Positions 8,034 to 16,533 of a stretch of DNA of 64,000 nt are shown piece by piece. A program made the translations under genes and the position numbers. The notes below the pieces were generated by a model. It did not search any database. It saw nothing but the letters and a program-made list of their open reading frames with translations, and had not been told where the DNA came from. The stretch's first letter is position 1. Each line of letters opens with the position of its first letter. The DNA is taken from contig CAWGGX010000004.1 in assembly GCA_963822215.1 (NCBI GenBank), positions 1,064,937-1,128,936 of the forward strand, written 5' to 3'. This DNA comes from Roseiarcus sp963822215 (GTDB lineage Bacteria > Pseudomonadota > Alphaproteobacteria > Rhizobiales > Beijerinckiaceae).

Positions 8034-9316
8034 TGAGTGGGTAAGGCTGGTTTTGGGTTGGCTTGGGGAGCGATTGGTTGGGATCGAGTTTATCGTGGGG
8101 TGATGCGAGACACCGATCTTTTCCAGTTGGCCCTTGGGTTGAAGTCGCCTTGGATGGTGACGCGAGCCGAGTTTGCGATCTCGGATGGCCAGCTCGATTT
8201 GTACGTGGATTTTGGGCGCGGGAGCCGGTTCGCCTGCGCGGAGTGCGGCGGCGAGGGTTGCGCGGTTCACGACACGAAGGACGAGACGTGGCGGCATCTG
8301 GACTTCTTCCAGCATCGCACGCTGTTGCACGCTCGTGTGCCGCGCGTGCGCTGTCCGAAATGCGGAGTGCGCAAGGCCGCCACGCCATGGGCTCGAGCGG
8401 GTTCCGGGTTCACGTTGTTGTTCGAGGCCTACGTGCTGGCGCTGGCCAAGGCGATGCCGATCGCGAATGCGGCCAAGCGGCTCGGCGAGCACGACACGCG
8501 CTTGTGGCGGATCGTCGACCATTCCGTGTGGCAGGCGGTGGAGGCGCTGGATTTGTCTGAGGTGCGGCGCATCGCCGCCGACGAAACCTCGGCGCGGCGC
8601 GGCCACGATTACATCAGCCTGTTCGTCGACATGGCGCAGCGCAAAGTCGTCTACGTGGCCGACGGCAAGGACGCCGCGACGGTGAAGGAATTCGCCGATT
8701 TCCTGGAGGCGCATGGCGGCAAGCGCGAGGCGGTCACCGACGCCAGCATCGACATGGGGGCGGCGTTCGAAGCGGGGATCAAGGCGAATTTCGACAACGC
8801 CGAGATCACGTTCGACAAGTTCCACGTCATCAAACTCGCCAACGAGGCCGTCGACGAAGTGCGGCGTCAGGAGGCGAAGAATAATTTCCAGATCAAGGGC
8901 CGGCGCTACATCTTCCTGAAGAACGTCGATCATCTGACGCTGGAGGAAAAGGAGGCGCTGTCTCGATTGGAAGCGCTGAACCTGGACACGATCCAGGCGA
9001 TGCAAATCCGCATGAACCTGCAACAGCTGTTCACGATGGACGCCAAGACCGCCCGACGCTTCCTCGATCGCTGGAACACCTGGGTTCAGGTCTGCGATCT
9101 CGGCCCGATGAAACGATTGGCCAAGACGATCATGGCCAAGGCCGAGGGCATTCTCAGATCAATCGCCACCGGCCTTTCCAACGGCGTCCTCGAAGCCATC
9201 AACGGCAACGTCCAGGCCGCCAAGCGCAAGGCCAAAGGCTACCGGACCAAGCGAAATCTCAAAGCCATCGTCTACCTCATCGCCGGAGACGTCCTGGCCA
9301 ATTCACCCACTTGAAA
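8034..9316 (+). mobile_element. ISL3-family insertion sequence
   Basis: This single-gene element of about 1.28 kb has imperfect terminal inverted repeats. The left end reads TTGAGTGGGTAAGG (about 8034-8047); the right end, read inward on the other strand, reads TCAAGTGGGTGAATTGG. I could not identify a convincing target duplication, so the outermost bases are approximate. It sits just upstream of the HiPIP/cytochrome pair, which is transcribed away from it. Confidence 0.75.
8103..9314 (+). CDS. ISL3-family transposase
   Basis: This 403-residue protein starts MRDTDLFQLALGLKSPW, as usual for the family. It has an N-terminal zinc-finger domain (CAEC near residue 44, then CPKC near 84), a helix-turn-helix region and the DDE catalytic domain with VTDASIDMG, DKFHVIKLANEAVDEVRR and a C-terminal glutamate segment (GLSNGVLEAINGNVQAAKRKA). 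ATG 8103 is chosen over an earlier in-frame start because it matches family N-termini and leaves room for the terminal repeat. It appears complete and may be active. Confidence 0.92.
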   Translation: MRDTDLFQLALGLKSPWMVTRAEFAISDGQLDLYVDFGRGSRFACAECGGEGCAVHDTKDETWRHLDFFQHRTLLHARVPRVRCPKCGVRKAATPWARAGSGFTLLFEAYVLALAKAMPIANAAKRLGEHDTRLWRIVDHSVWQAVEALDLSEVRRIAADETSARRGHDYISLFVDMAQRKVVYVADGKDAATVKEFADFLEAHGGKREAVTDASIDMGAAFEAGIKANFDNAEITFDKFHVIKLANEAVDEVRRQEAKNNFQIKGRRYIFLKNVDHLTLEEKEALSRLEALNLDTIQAMQIRMNLQQLFTMDAKTARRFLDRWNTWVQVCDLGPMKRLAKTIMAKAEGILRSIATGLSNGVLEAINGNVQAAKRKAKGYRTKRNLKAIVYLIAGDVLANSPT

Positions 9317-9949
9317 TAGCGACGAGCCAAGGAACACACGCGAGGATCTTGTTCGCCCCGCGCGTCTGTCGGCCGCAGTGCGCAACAAACACACGGGCGG
9401 CCACATCTATTCGGAGAAAATAGGCAAATTTCTTTAGGCTACCGTCAAAAGGAGAACGTAAACACCGGACAGTTGATTTTTATTCTTCCCAATCTCGCAG
9501 AAGTTGGCTCAATCGAACGTTTGGCGCATTGCGTCTTTAGGAATCCATCAATCCCTACGGGCTGCCGGACCAGCCGCATTTCTAAAACATCGAGGCGACG
9601 TTCTTCGGTTTGCGATGCAAGGCATGACCATCTCATGCGGCGCGAGCGTCGCCTTGGCGCCGTTTGCGCGAGTTGAGTTGGGACGTTCGGGTGTCCTACG
9701 AGCCTTTGGATTACCGTGAACGGGTACAATGGTTACAGCGAAGCAGCGAAGCATGACTCGATCTTCTATCTCTCGGCCTCGGCCGCGTTTTTTGCGGACG
9801 GGTGGCCCTGCCGGAGGCGACGGCGACGCGGTCGAGGCAGTAACTTTTGCCTTGCCGGATCGAGTCCGGGCCCCTCCGGGCAAAGCAATTGAAGAGGAAC
9901 ACAACTTGGGGACCATCGATCTGAGGCCCGTGACGCGAGGGAGTGGCGC
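9317..9949. other. gap with a possible LysR C-terminal relic
   Basis: No intact gene is seen here. On the + strand about 9600-9719 encodes DVLRFAMQGMTISCGASVAL...FARVELGRSGVLRAFGLP-like sequence (the interior is shortened here), which resembles the last part of a LysR substrate-binding domain. The sequence before it does not match the family. If correct, this is a relic of a regulator destroyed near the insertion. Otherwise the region is upstream DNA of the ATPase gene. Confidence 0.25.
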
Positions 9950-11014
9950 ATGACGTTTCTGGCGCTCTCGGGTGTGCGCAAATCGTTCGGCGGCGCGGCG
10001 GTCGTCAAGGACTTCAGCGTTGCGGTCGAGCGCGGCGAACTCGTGAGCTTCCTGGGCCCCAGCGGCTGCGGCAAGACCACGGTTTTGCGCATGATCGCCG
10101 GGTTCGAGACGCCGTCGGCGGGCGCGATCAGCATCGGCGGGCGCGACGTCACCCATCTCGCCGCCAACCGCCGCGCGATCGGCATGGTGTTCCAGGCCTA
10201 TGCGCTCTTTCCCAACATGACGGTCGAGCGCAACATCGGCTTCGGCCTTCGCGTCGCCGGCAAGCCGGCGCCCGAGATCGCGGCGCGGGTCGCCGAGATG
10301 CTGGCGCTGATCAAGCTGCCGGACCTCGCGGGCCGCTATCCGCATCAATTGTCGGGCGGCCAGCAGCAGCGCGTCTCGCTCGCCCGCGCGCTCGCGCCGG
10401 CCCCCGAGATCCTGCTGCTCGACGAGCCGCTGTCGGCCCTCGACGCCCGCATCCGCCTGAGCCTGCGCGAAGAAATCCGGGCGCTGCAGCGCCGGCTCGG
10501 GGTCACCACGATCTTCGTCACCCACGACCAGGAGGAGGCCCTCTCGATCTCCGACCGGATCGTGGTGATGAACGAAGGGGCGATCGCGCAGGTCGGCGGG
10601 CCGTCCGACATCTACAATCGCCCGCGCACCCGGTTCGTCGCCTCGTTCGTCGGCACGCTGAACACGCTTCAAGGCGTCGTCTCCGACCCGGCGACCGGCG
10701 CGATCCGGGTCGAGGGGGCGACGGTGTTCGCGGCCGGGCCGATCGCGGGCGCGACGGCGGAAGAACCTCGGACGCTGGCGCTGCGGCCCGAGGCGCTGCA
10801 GCTCGGCCCCGCGGTCGAGGGGGCGAACGCGCTCAACGGCGTCGTCGAGGATGTGAGCTTCCTCGGCGCCGTCGTGCGGCTCAAGATCCGGATCGGCCGC
10901 TCGATTGTGCTCGCCGACGCCTTTAACGCCGGCGGTCTCGCCCCGCCGCAGCCGGGCGAGACCGTCGAGATCGGCTTCAGCCGTGAGGACGCGATCGTGC
11001 TCGAGGGGGCGTGA
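9950..11014 (+). CDS. ABC transporter ATP-binding protein (PotA/FbpC-like)
   Basis: This 354-residue protein has Walker A GPSGCGKTT (about residues 36-44), Q-loop VFQAYALFP, signature LSGGQQQR, Walker B ILLLDEP and the switch histidine in VTHDQEEAL. A C-terminal TOBE domain follows (about 235-354), typical of importers of polyamines, iron, sulfate or phosphonate. It energises uptake in the inner membrane. No other importer component lies nearby on this side, so it most probably belongs with the binding protein and permeases at 2290-5663, from which it is separated by foreign-looking DNA. Confidence 0.92.
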   Translation: MTFLALSGVRKSFGGAAVVKDFSVAVERGELVSFLGPSGCGKTTVLRMIAGFETPSAGAISIGGRDVTHLAANRRAIGMVFQAYALFPNMTVERNIGFGLRVAGKPAPEIAARVAEMLALIKLPDLAGRYPHQLSGGQQQRVSLARALAPAPEILLLDEPLSALDARIRLSLREEIRALQRRLGVTTIFVTHDQEEALSISDRIVVMNEGAIAQVGGPSDIYNRPRTRFVASFVGTLNTLQGVVSDPATGAIRVEGATVFAAGPIAGATAEEPRTLALRPEALQLGPAVEGANALNGVVEDVSFLGAVVRLKIRIGRSIVLADAFNAGGLAPPQPGETVEIGFSREDAIVLEGA

Positions 11015-11089
11015 GAGCAAAAATAGGGTGACACGTGCTTCATTTCCTGATTGCATCGATATCCACTCGTACCCCCGCGCCGCTTCGCC

Positions 11090-11770
11090 ATGACCCGCAT
11101 CGCCCGCTACGTCGTCCGTGACCTGCCGCATCACGTCACCCAGCGCGGCAACCGGGGCGAGCGGGTGTTCTTCTCCGACGACGACTATCGCCTCTATCGC
11201 GACCTCCTGCGCGAGGCGTGCGACAAGGCGGGGGTGAGCGTCTGGGCCTATTGCCTGATGCCCAACCACGTTCACCTCATCCTCGCGCCGACGACCGGGG
11301 ACGGCCTTGCGCGCGCGCTCGGCAAGGCGCACCGGCGCTACAGCGCGTTCGTCAACGCGAGGCTACGGGTGACGGGACATCTCTTTCAGTCGCGCTTCGG
11401 GTCGGTCGTCATGGACGAGGACCATCTGATGGCCGCGGCCCGCTATGTCGCGCTGAACCCGGTGCGGGCGCGGATCGTCGAGCGGGCGGAGGATTGGCCC
11501 TGGTCGAGCGTGCGGGCGCACCTCGACGGGCGCAGCGACGGACTGGTCGACGTGGCCCCGCTCCTCGATCGCGCCGCGGGACGCTTCGCCGACCTCCTCG
11601 ACGGCGAGCCGGAGGCCGGCAAGCTTGCCGCCCTCCGTGCGGCCGAGGGCACAGGCCGACCGCTCGGCTCGGACGCCTTCCTCGACCGGGTGACGGCGCT
11701 GACCGGTCGCAACCCGCGCCCCGGCCGGCCGGGGCGACCCCCAAAGGCGAGGGTTGGCGCGGACATATGA
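11090..11770 (+). CDS. REP-associated tyrosine transposase (RAYT, Y1 family)
   Basis: This 226-residue protein has the RAYT hallmarks: VTQRGNRGERVFF near the N-terminus, the metal-binding HVH in YCLMPNHVHLIL, GHLFQSRFGS, and the catalytic tyrosine region AARYVALNPVRARIV followed by WPWSS. RAYTs are single-copy, host-domesticated relatives of IS200/IS605 transposases that are associated with REP palindromes. ATG 11090 begins MTRIARYVVRDLPHHVTQRGN, the usual start. It is followed by a dispersed repeat, and other REP-like palindromes lie at 3431, 4720 and 34560; which family it acts on is unknown. Confidence 0.9.
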   Translation: MTRIARYVVRDLPHHVTQRGNRGERVFFSDDDYRLYRDLLREACDKAGVSVWAYCLMPNHVHLILAPTTGDGLARALGKAHRRYSAFVNARLRVTGHLFQSRFGSVVMDEDHLMAAARYVALNPVRARIVERAEDWPWSSVRAHLDGRSDGLVDVAPLLDRAAGRFADLLDGEPEAGKLAALRAAEGTGRPLGSDAFLDRVTALTGRNPRPGRPGRPPKARVGADI

Positions 11771-11836
11771 GGACATGAAGCAAGCGTCGCCGGTTTATGC
11801 AACCGGGAAGCGGCCGGTTTTGCCGCCTCGTTTGGT

Positions 11837-12027
11837 CCGCCTGTTCTTTCCCTGTTCCGCACCGAAATCACCTGATAATTCCCTGTTCCGGTCGTTTGAA
11901 ATTCCTTGTTCTTTGCCCGGTCCACCCCGCAACCGGCGGATTGCAAAGGCGACAACGCCATGACATTGCGTGGTTTTCCGGCGTGGGGCACCGGCCGCGC
12001 CGCAAAAAATTCCCTGCTAGCAGGGAA
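11837..12027. repeat. dispersed ~190-bp repeat ending in a perfect palindrome, copy 1
   Basis: This copy runs from CCGCCTGTTCTTTCCCTG through CCTGATAATTCCCTGTTCCG and CAACGCCATGACATTGC to the perfect 18-bp palindrome TTCCCTGCTAGCAGGGAA (12010-12027). A second copy with the same blocks in the same order lies at 41235-41428. Between blocks the copies differ by substitutions and small indels. The element has no coding capacity and lies between the RAYT gene and the 3' end of gor. Confidence 0.8.
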
Positions 12028-12052
12028 AACCGATCGCCGCATCTTCGGCGGC

Positions 12053-13438
12053 TCACGCCATCCACTCGCCGCCGTCGTAGCGATGCGACGGCTTGCGCAT
12101 CGTCACCAGTTCCTCGGCCGCCGTCGGGTGGACGGCCATGGTCGCGTCGAAGTCGGCCTTGGTCGCCCCCATGGTCATGGCGACCGCGACGAGCTGGATC
12201 ATCTCGCCGGCGTCGGCGGCGAGGATGTGCGCGCCGACGATCCTTTGGCTCTCGCCGTCGACCACGAGCTTCATGATCGCCCGCTCGCCGCTGCCCGAGA
12301 GCGTCGCCTTCATCGGGCGGAAATTGGCCACGTAGATCTCAACTCTCTTGAAGCTCTTGGCCGCCTCGACCTCGGTCAGCCCGACCGCGCCCAGTTCCGG
12401 CGTGCCGAACACGACGCTCGCGACCGTGTCGTAGCGGATCGGCCGCGCGCCCTCCCCGAACAGCCGGTCGGCCAGCGCATGGCCCTCGCGGATGGCGACG
12501 GGGGTCAGGTTGATGTGGTCGGTCACGTCGCCGACCGCATGGAGCCAGGGGACGCTGCTGGTCAGCGTGTCGTCGATCGCGATCCCGCCGCTTGGCGTGA
12601 GGCCGACGCCCGCGGCTTCGAGCCCGAGCCCGTCCGTATAGGGATGGCGGCCGGTTGCGATCAGGACCTGGTCGACCTCGAGCGCCGCGCCGTCGCCGAG
12701 CGCGACGCGGCGCGTTCCATCGCCGAGCGCCTCGATCCGCGTCGGCAGGCAGCCAAACCGGAAGGCGACGCCCGCGCGCGTCATCGCGTCCCGGAACCCG
12801 TCTCGCATGTCCTCGTCGAACCCGCGCAACACGTTCGCCCCGCGCAAGGTCACCGTCACCTGCGAGCCGAGCCGCTGGAGGAGCGAGGCGAATTCGACGG
12901 CGATGAAGCCGCCACCGACCACCAGCAGGCGCTTCGGAAAGACCGGCAGGTCGAAGATCTCGTTCGAGGTGATCACGTGCTCGAGGCCCTCGACGCCCGG
13001 CGGGAGCGTCGGGCGCGAGCCGGTGGCAATGAGGACATGGCGCGCGGTCAATTCGCGTCCGCCCGCGAGCCGCACCCGCTGCGGCCCGACGATCGTCGCC
13101 CGCTCCTCGATCAGCTTGGCGCCGGAGGCCTCGAGATTGGCGCGGTAGGCCGCCGACAGGCGGGTGATCTCCTTCTCCTTGGCCGCGACGAGGCTTGGCC
13201 AGTCGAAAGCCGTCTCGCCAAGACGCCAGCCGAACCCGGCCGAATCGGCGAATTCGTCGGCGAAGCGACTGGCGTAGACGTAGAGCTTTTTGGGAACGCA
13301 GCCGCGAATGACGCAGGTGCCGCCGATCCGGCTCTCCTCCGCCACGACGGTTTTAGCGCCGTGACCGGCCGCGATCCGCGCTGCGCGGACCCCGCCGGAG
13401 CCCGCGCCAATGACGAAGAAGTCGACGTCGAACGCCAT
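12053..13438 (-). CDS. gor: glutathione-disulfide reductase
   Basis: This 461-residue class-I pyridine-nucleotide disulfide oxidoreductase reduces oxidised glutathione with NADPH in the cytoplasm. It has an FAD-binding GAGSGGVRAARIAA near the N-terminus, the redox-active pair in GGTCVIRGCVPKKL (Cys about 42 and 47), the NADPH-binding GGGFIAVEFAS (about residue 174), a second FAD motif (LHAVGDVTDHINLTPVA) and the C-terminal dimer-interface base HPTAAEELV. All key residues are present. It ends a same-strand run after rpiA and a DUF2059 gene, an arrangement commonly seen in Hyphomicrobiales. Confidence 0.95.
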   Translation of the reverse strand: MAFDVDFFVIGAGSGGVRAARIAAGHGAKTVVAEESRIGGTCVIRGCVPKKLYVYASRFADEFADSAGFGWRLGETAFDWPSLVAAKEKEITRLSAAYRANLEASGAKLIEERATIVGPQRVRLAGGRELTARHVLIATGSRPTLPPGVEGLEHVITSNEIFDLPVFPKRLLVVGGGFIAVEFASLLQRLGSQVTVTLRGANVLRGFDEDMRDGFRDAMTRAGVAFRFGCLPTRIEALGDGTRRVALGDGAALEVDQVLIATGRHPYTDGLGLEAAGVGLTPSGGIAIDDTLTSSVPWLHAVGDVTDHINLTPVAIREGHALADRLFGEGARPIRYDTVASVVFGTPELGAVGLTEVEAAKSFKRVEIYVANFRPMKATLSGSGERAIMKLVVDGESQRIVGAHILAADAGEMIQLVAVAMTMGATKADFDATMAVHPTAAEELVTMRKPSHRYDGGEWMA

Positions 13439-13448
13439 TGGCCGGTCC

Positions 13449-14006
13449 CTAGAAGTCGATGCCCTTCTTCTTCATCTCCTCGCGCGCCTTCTCGACGATT
13501 TCGGTCGACAATCCCTGCCGCCAGGGGTCGAGCATGTCCTGAAGGCGTTGGAGGAAGATCGGCTGGATCGCGAGAAAGTTCTTGCCGGTAGGACTGGTGA
13601 AAAACGTCGCGACGTCCTCGAGCTCTTTCTCGGGCATGGCGAGCGCGAGCAGCGCCTCGGCCTTTTCGTAGGTCTGCTTCGCCGAATCGTCGAATCCCGG
13701 CTTGATCGTGACCAGGGTGTCCCTAAGGCTGTCGCGGATTTCCGGGCGCGTCCTCGCGATGTTCTGCTCGAACTCGGTCATCATCGTCGGCACGGTCTTG
13801 GCGACGTTCTCCTTTACGCCCATCGCGGTGAGAAGCTGGTCCGCGGCCTTGACCGCGGCCGGCGACGGCGGCGCGGGAACGTCGGCTGTCGCCGCAGGCG
13901 CGGGAGGCGCGGCGGGCGCGGGCGTCGTCTCGGCGGCGTAGGCTCTCGGCCCGACAACGACTGCGCCAGCGAGGAGGAGGGCGGCAAGCGTTCGCCTAGC
14001 AAACAT
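13449..14006 (-). CDS. DUF2059 domain-containing periplasmic protein
   Basis: This 185-residue protein has a signal peptide (RRTLAALLLAGAVVVGPRAYA), an Ala/Pro-rich linker (about residues 25-50) and a DUF2059 helical domain (LLTAMGVKENVAKTVPTMMTEFEQN, then LALAMPEKELEDVATFFTSPTGKNF). The function of the domain is unknown. ATG 14006 places the signal peptide at the start. It lies 21 bp after rpiA and 10 bp before gor on the same strand, so the three are probably co-transcribed. Confidence 0.88.
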   Translation of the reverse strand: MFARRTLAALLLAGAVVVGPRAYAAETTPAPAAPPAPAATADVPAPPSPAAVKAADQLLTAMGVKENVAKTVPTMMTEFEQNIARTRPEIRDSLRDTLVTIKPGFDDSAKQTYEKAEALLALAMPEKELEDVATFFTSPTGKNFLAIQPIFLQRLQDMLDPWRQGLSTEIVEKAREEMKKKGIDF

Positions 14007-14026
14007 ACAAATGGTCCTTTGTGAGA

Positions 14027-14731
14027 TCAGGGCTGGCCGTGCGTTTCGACGGTCTTGGCGGTGGCGACGAACGCGACGCGGGCGTAGCCAATGAACAGGC
14101 CATGCTCGACGACGCCGGGGATCGTCGAAAGCGCCGCGGCCAGTCTTTCCGGGTCGGGAATGGCGCCAAGGCGGCAGTCGAGGATGAAGTGGCCACCGTC
14201 GGTCACGAACGGCGAGGCGCCGCCGCGCAAAACGATCGCGCCGGAAAGGCCGAGGTCCTCGATCGTCGTCTCGATATGGCGGCGGGTCGCCGTGAGGCCG
14301 AACGGGACGACTTCGACCGGCAGCGGAAACGCGCCGAGCCGCGGCACGAGCTTGGAGGCGTCGGCGATCACCGCCATGCGGCCTGACGCGGCCGCGACGA
14401 TCTTCTCGCGCAGCAGGGCGCCGCCGCCGCCCTTGATGAGCCTGAGGTCGGGATCGATCTCGTCGGCCCCGTCGACCGTCAGGTCCAGCTCGGGCATCTC
14501 GTCGAGCGTCGTCATCGGAATGCCGAGACCGTTCGCCTGATTGAGCGTCGCCTCGGACGTCGCCACGCAGCGGACCTTCAGTCCGCTCGCAACCCTCTCG
14601 CCCAAAAGATCGACGAAATGGCGCGCGGTCGTGCCGGTGCCGAGACCGAGCCGCATGCCCGGCTCGACAAGGTCGAGCGCCCGTCGGGCTGCCTCGCGTT
14701 TCATGCCTTCGGCGTTGTCGTTTCCGGCCAT
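14027..14731 (-). CDS. rpiA: ribose-5-phosphate isomerase A
   Basis: This 234-residue protein interconverts ribose 5-phosphate and ribulose 5-phosphate in the pentose phosphate pathway. The phosphate loop GLGTGTTARHFVDLL, the active-site motifs VDGADEIDPDLRLIKGGGGALLREKIV (the catalytic Glu lies in LLREKI) and the C-terminal glycine-rich segment FVTDGGHFILDC are all present at normal spacing. Length matches the family. It is first in the rpiA-DUF2059-gor run. Confidence 0.95.
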   Translation of the reverse strand: MAGNDNAEGMKREAARRALDLVEPGMRLGLGTGTTARHFVDLLGERVASGLKVRCVATSEATLNQANGLGIPMTTLDEMPELDLTVDGADEIDPDLRLIKGGGGALLREKIVAAASGRMAVIADASKLVPRLGAFPLPVEVVPFGLTATRRHIETTIEDLGLSGAIVLRGGASPFVTDGGHFILDCRLGAIPDPERLAAALSTIPGVVEHGLFIGYARVAFVATAKTVETHGQP

Positions 14732-14905
14732 GCGCTTCCGTCCGTCCTTGAGCTTTGCAGACGTTCGGGCGCCGGACGACCGTCATTGGGACGCGGCGGG
14801 CGGAACGGACAAAGCTGCGCTGCCGCAAGGGCGCGCGAGACGCCGCTTTACCGGCTCGCAATGACGATGGCAATCGGCACGCCCGCCGGGGCGCGCGGGG
14901 TCGGG

Positions 14906-16195
14906 TCAGGCCTTCCTGCCGGCCTCGACCACGTCCTCAAAGCTGCGCAAGCCGGTGGTCGGAGCTGAGACCAGCACGGCCATGTTGCCGGGGGCGTGCA
15001 GGTTCTTCCACATCTTGGTGTGGGCGACGGGGATCTCCGCCCAGGGGAACACCTCGGACATGCAAGGATCGATGCGGCGGTCGATCACGAACCTGTTGGC
15101 CGCCGAAGCCTGCTTGAGGTGGGCGAAATGCGAGCCCTGGATGCGCTTCTGCCGCATCCAGACGAAGCGGGCGTCGAAGGTGATGTTGAAACCGCTGGTG
15201 CCGGCGCAGAACACCACCATGCCGCCGCGCTTGACGACGAAGCACGAGGTCGGAAAGGTCGCCTCGCCGGGATGTTCGAACACAATGTCGACATCTTTTT
15301 TGCCGGTGATCTCCCAGATCGCCTTACCGAACTTGCGCGCTTCGGCCATGTAGGCGCTGTATTCGGGCGTGTTGACCTTGGGCAGCTGGCCCCAGCACTT
15401 GAAGTCCTTGCGGTTGATGACGCCCTTGGCGCCGAGGCTCATGACATACTCGCGTTTCGCTTCGTCCGAAATGACGCCGATCGCATTGGCGCCCGCCGCC
15501 GCGCAGAGCTGGACGCCGAACACGCCGAGGCCGCCCGAGGCGCCCCAGACCAGCACATTGTCGCCCGGCCGCAGGCGGTGCGGCTCGTGGCCGAACAGCA
15601 TGCGGTAGGCGGTGGCGAGCGTCAGCGTGTAGGACGCGGCCTCCTCCCAGGTCAGGTGCTTGGGCCGGTCCATCAGTTGCCGGTCCTGCACCCGGCAGAA
15701 CTGGGCGAAGGAGCCGTCCGGCGTCTCGTACCCCCAAATGCGCTGCGAGGGCGAGAACATCGGGTCGCCGCCGTTGCATTCCTCGTCGTCGCCGTCGTCC
15801 TGGTTGCAGTGAACGACCACCTCGTCGCCGACCTTCCAGCGCTTGACCTTGGAGCCGACCGCCCACACCACGCCCGAGGCGTCGGAGCCAGCGATATGAT
15901 AGGGATTCTTGTGCACGTCGAGCGTCGAGACCGGCTCGCCGAGCGCCGCCCACACGCCATTGTAATTGACGCCCGCCGCCATCACGAGAACGAGCACGTC
16001 GTGGCTGTCGAGTTCCCAGGTCGGAACGACCTCGATTTTCATCGCGTCTTCCGGCGGCCCGTGCCGTTCCTTGCGGATGGTCCAGGCGTACATCGACTTC
16101 GGCACATGGCCCAACGGGGGGATTTCGCCGATCTCGTAGAGATCCTTGACTGGAGCGTCGGTCGCCAGGTCCGTCTCGGCGGGGCGAGTGTTCAT
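14906..16195 (-). CDS. ccr: crotonyl-CoA carboxylase/reductase
   Basis: This 429-residue medium-chain reductase catalyses NADPH-dependent reductive carboxylation of crotonyl-CoA to ethylmalonyl-CoA, the key step of the ethylmalonyl-CoA pathway. It has AAGVNYNGVWAALGEP in the catalytic domain, CNQDDGDDEECNGGDPMFSPSQ, the family-specific IWGYETPDGSFAQF, the NADPH Rossmann motif VWGASGGLGVFGVQL and FEHPGEATFPTSCFVV near the CoA/CO2 site. ATG 16195 gives MNTRPAETDLATDAPVKDLYEIGEIPP, matching the usual N-terminus. It is divergent from ecm across a 338-bp promoter region. Confidence 0.95.
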   Translation of the reverse strand: MNTRPAETDLATDAPVKDLYEIGEIPPLGHVPKSMYAWTIRKERHGPPEDAMKIEVVPTWELDSHDVLVLVMAAGVNYNGVWAALGEPVSTLDVHKNPYHIAGSDASGVVWAVGSKVKRWKVGDEVVVHCNQDDGDDEECNGGDPMFSPSQRIWGYETPDGSFAQFCRVQDRQLMDRPKHLTWEEAASYTLTLATAYRMLFGHEPHRLRPGDNVLVWGASGGLGVFGVQLCAAAGANAIGVISDEAKREYVMSLGAKGVINRKDFKCWGQLPKVNTPEYSAYMAEARKFGKAIWEITGKKDVDIVFEHPGEATFPTSCFVVKRGGMVVFCAGTSGFNITFDARFVWMRQKRIQGSHFAHLKQASAANRFVIDRRIDPCMSEVFPWAEIPVAHTKMWKNLHAPGNMAVLVSAPTTGLRSFEDVVEAGRKA

Positions 16196-16247
16196 GGGCT
16201 TCCTCAAATGCGGCGTCTTGGCGACGCAAAGCAGACCGGCCGCCCCG

Positions 16248-16273
16248 AATGCTGCGCCGCACAATGCAGCATT
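16248..16273. promoter_or_regulatory. inverted repeat upstream of ccr
   Basis: The arms AATGCTGC and GCAGCATT are exact inverse complements separated by 10 bases. The site is about 53 bp upstream of the ccr start, where a regulator of acetyl-CoA or PHA metabolism could bind. The inner CTGC/GCAG halves recall the target proposed for PhaR/AniA-type regulators in rhizobia, though the spacing is longer than I recall for that motif. The regulator is not identified. Confidence 0.4.
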
Positions 16274-16423
16274 GCGCTTTGAAGGAAGAAAATCAATCCT
16301 CCTTTGGGCAAGCGCAGGGCGCCGGCGCGCAGGATGACGGGCGTCAGCGTGCGACCAATTGCCAAGGTCCGCCAGACGACCCGGTCAAGCGAAGATTGTG
16401 GCGTCCGGCGGCGTTTTCTGCGA

Positions 16424-16438
16424 TTGTGCTGCGCACAA
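16424..16438. promoter_or_regulatory. perfect inverted repeat upstream of ecm
   Basis: TTGTGC-TGC-GCACAA is an exact inverted repeat in the ccr-ecm divergent gap, about 95 bp before the ecm start. Position and symmetry suit an operator. No binding protein is known from the sequence. Confidence 0.35.
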
Positions 16439-16533
16439 AACCGGGTTCGGCGCGTGACGCTTGGCCGATGCGATGCGGTGGCCGCGCGCCGAGGGAAGTG
16501 TGCGCGGCGCGGGCCAGCGCTAAAGGTGAGCCG

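Noticed and set aside
14732..14905. Gap between rpiA and ccr as a possible small RNA or gene
   Set aside because: Only 174 bp, with no hairpin plus T-run and no reading frame of recognisable type.
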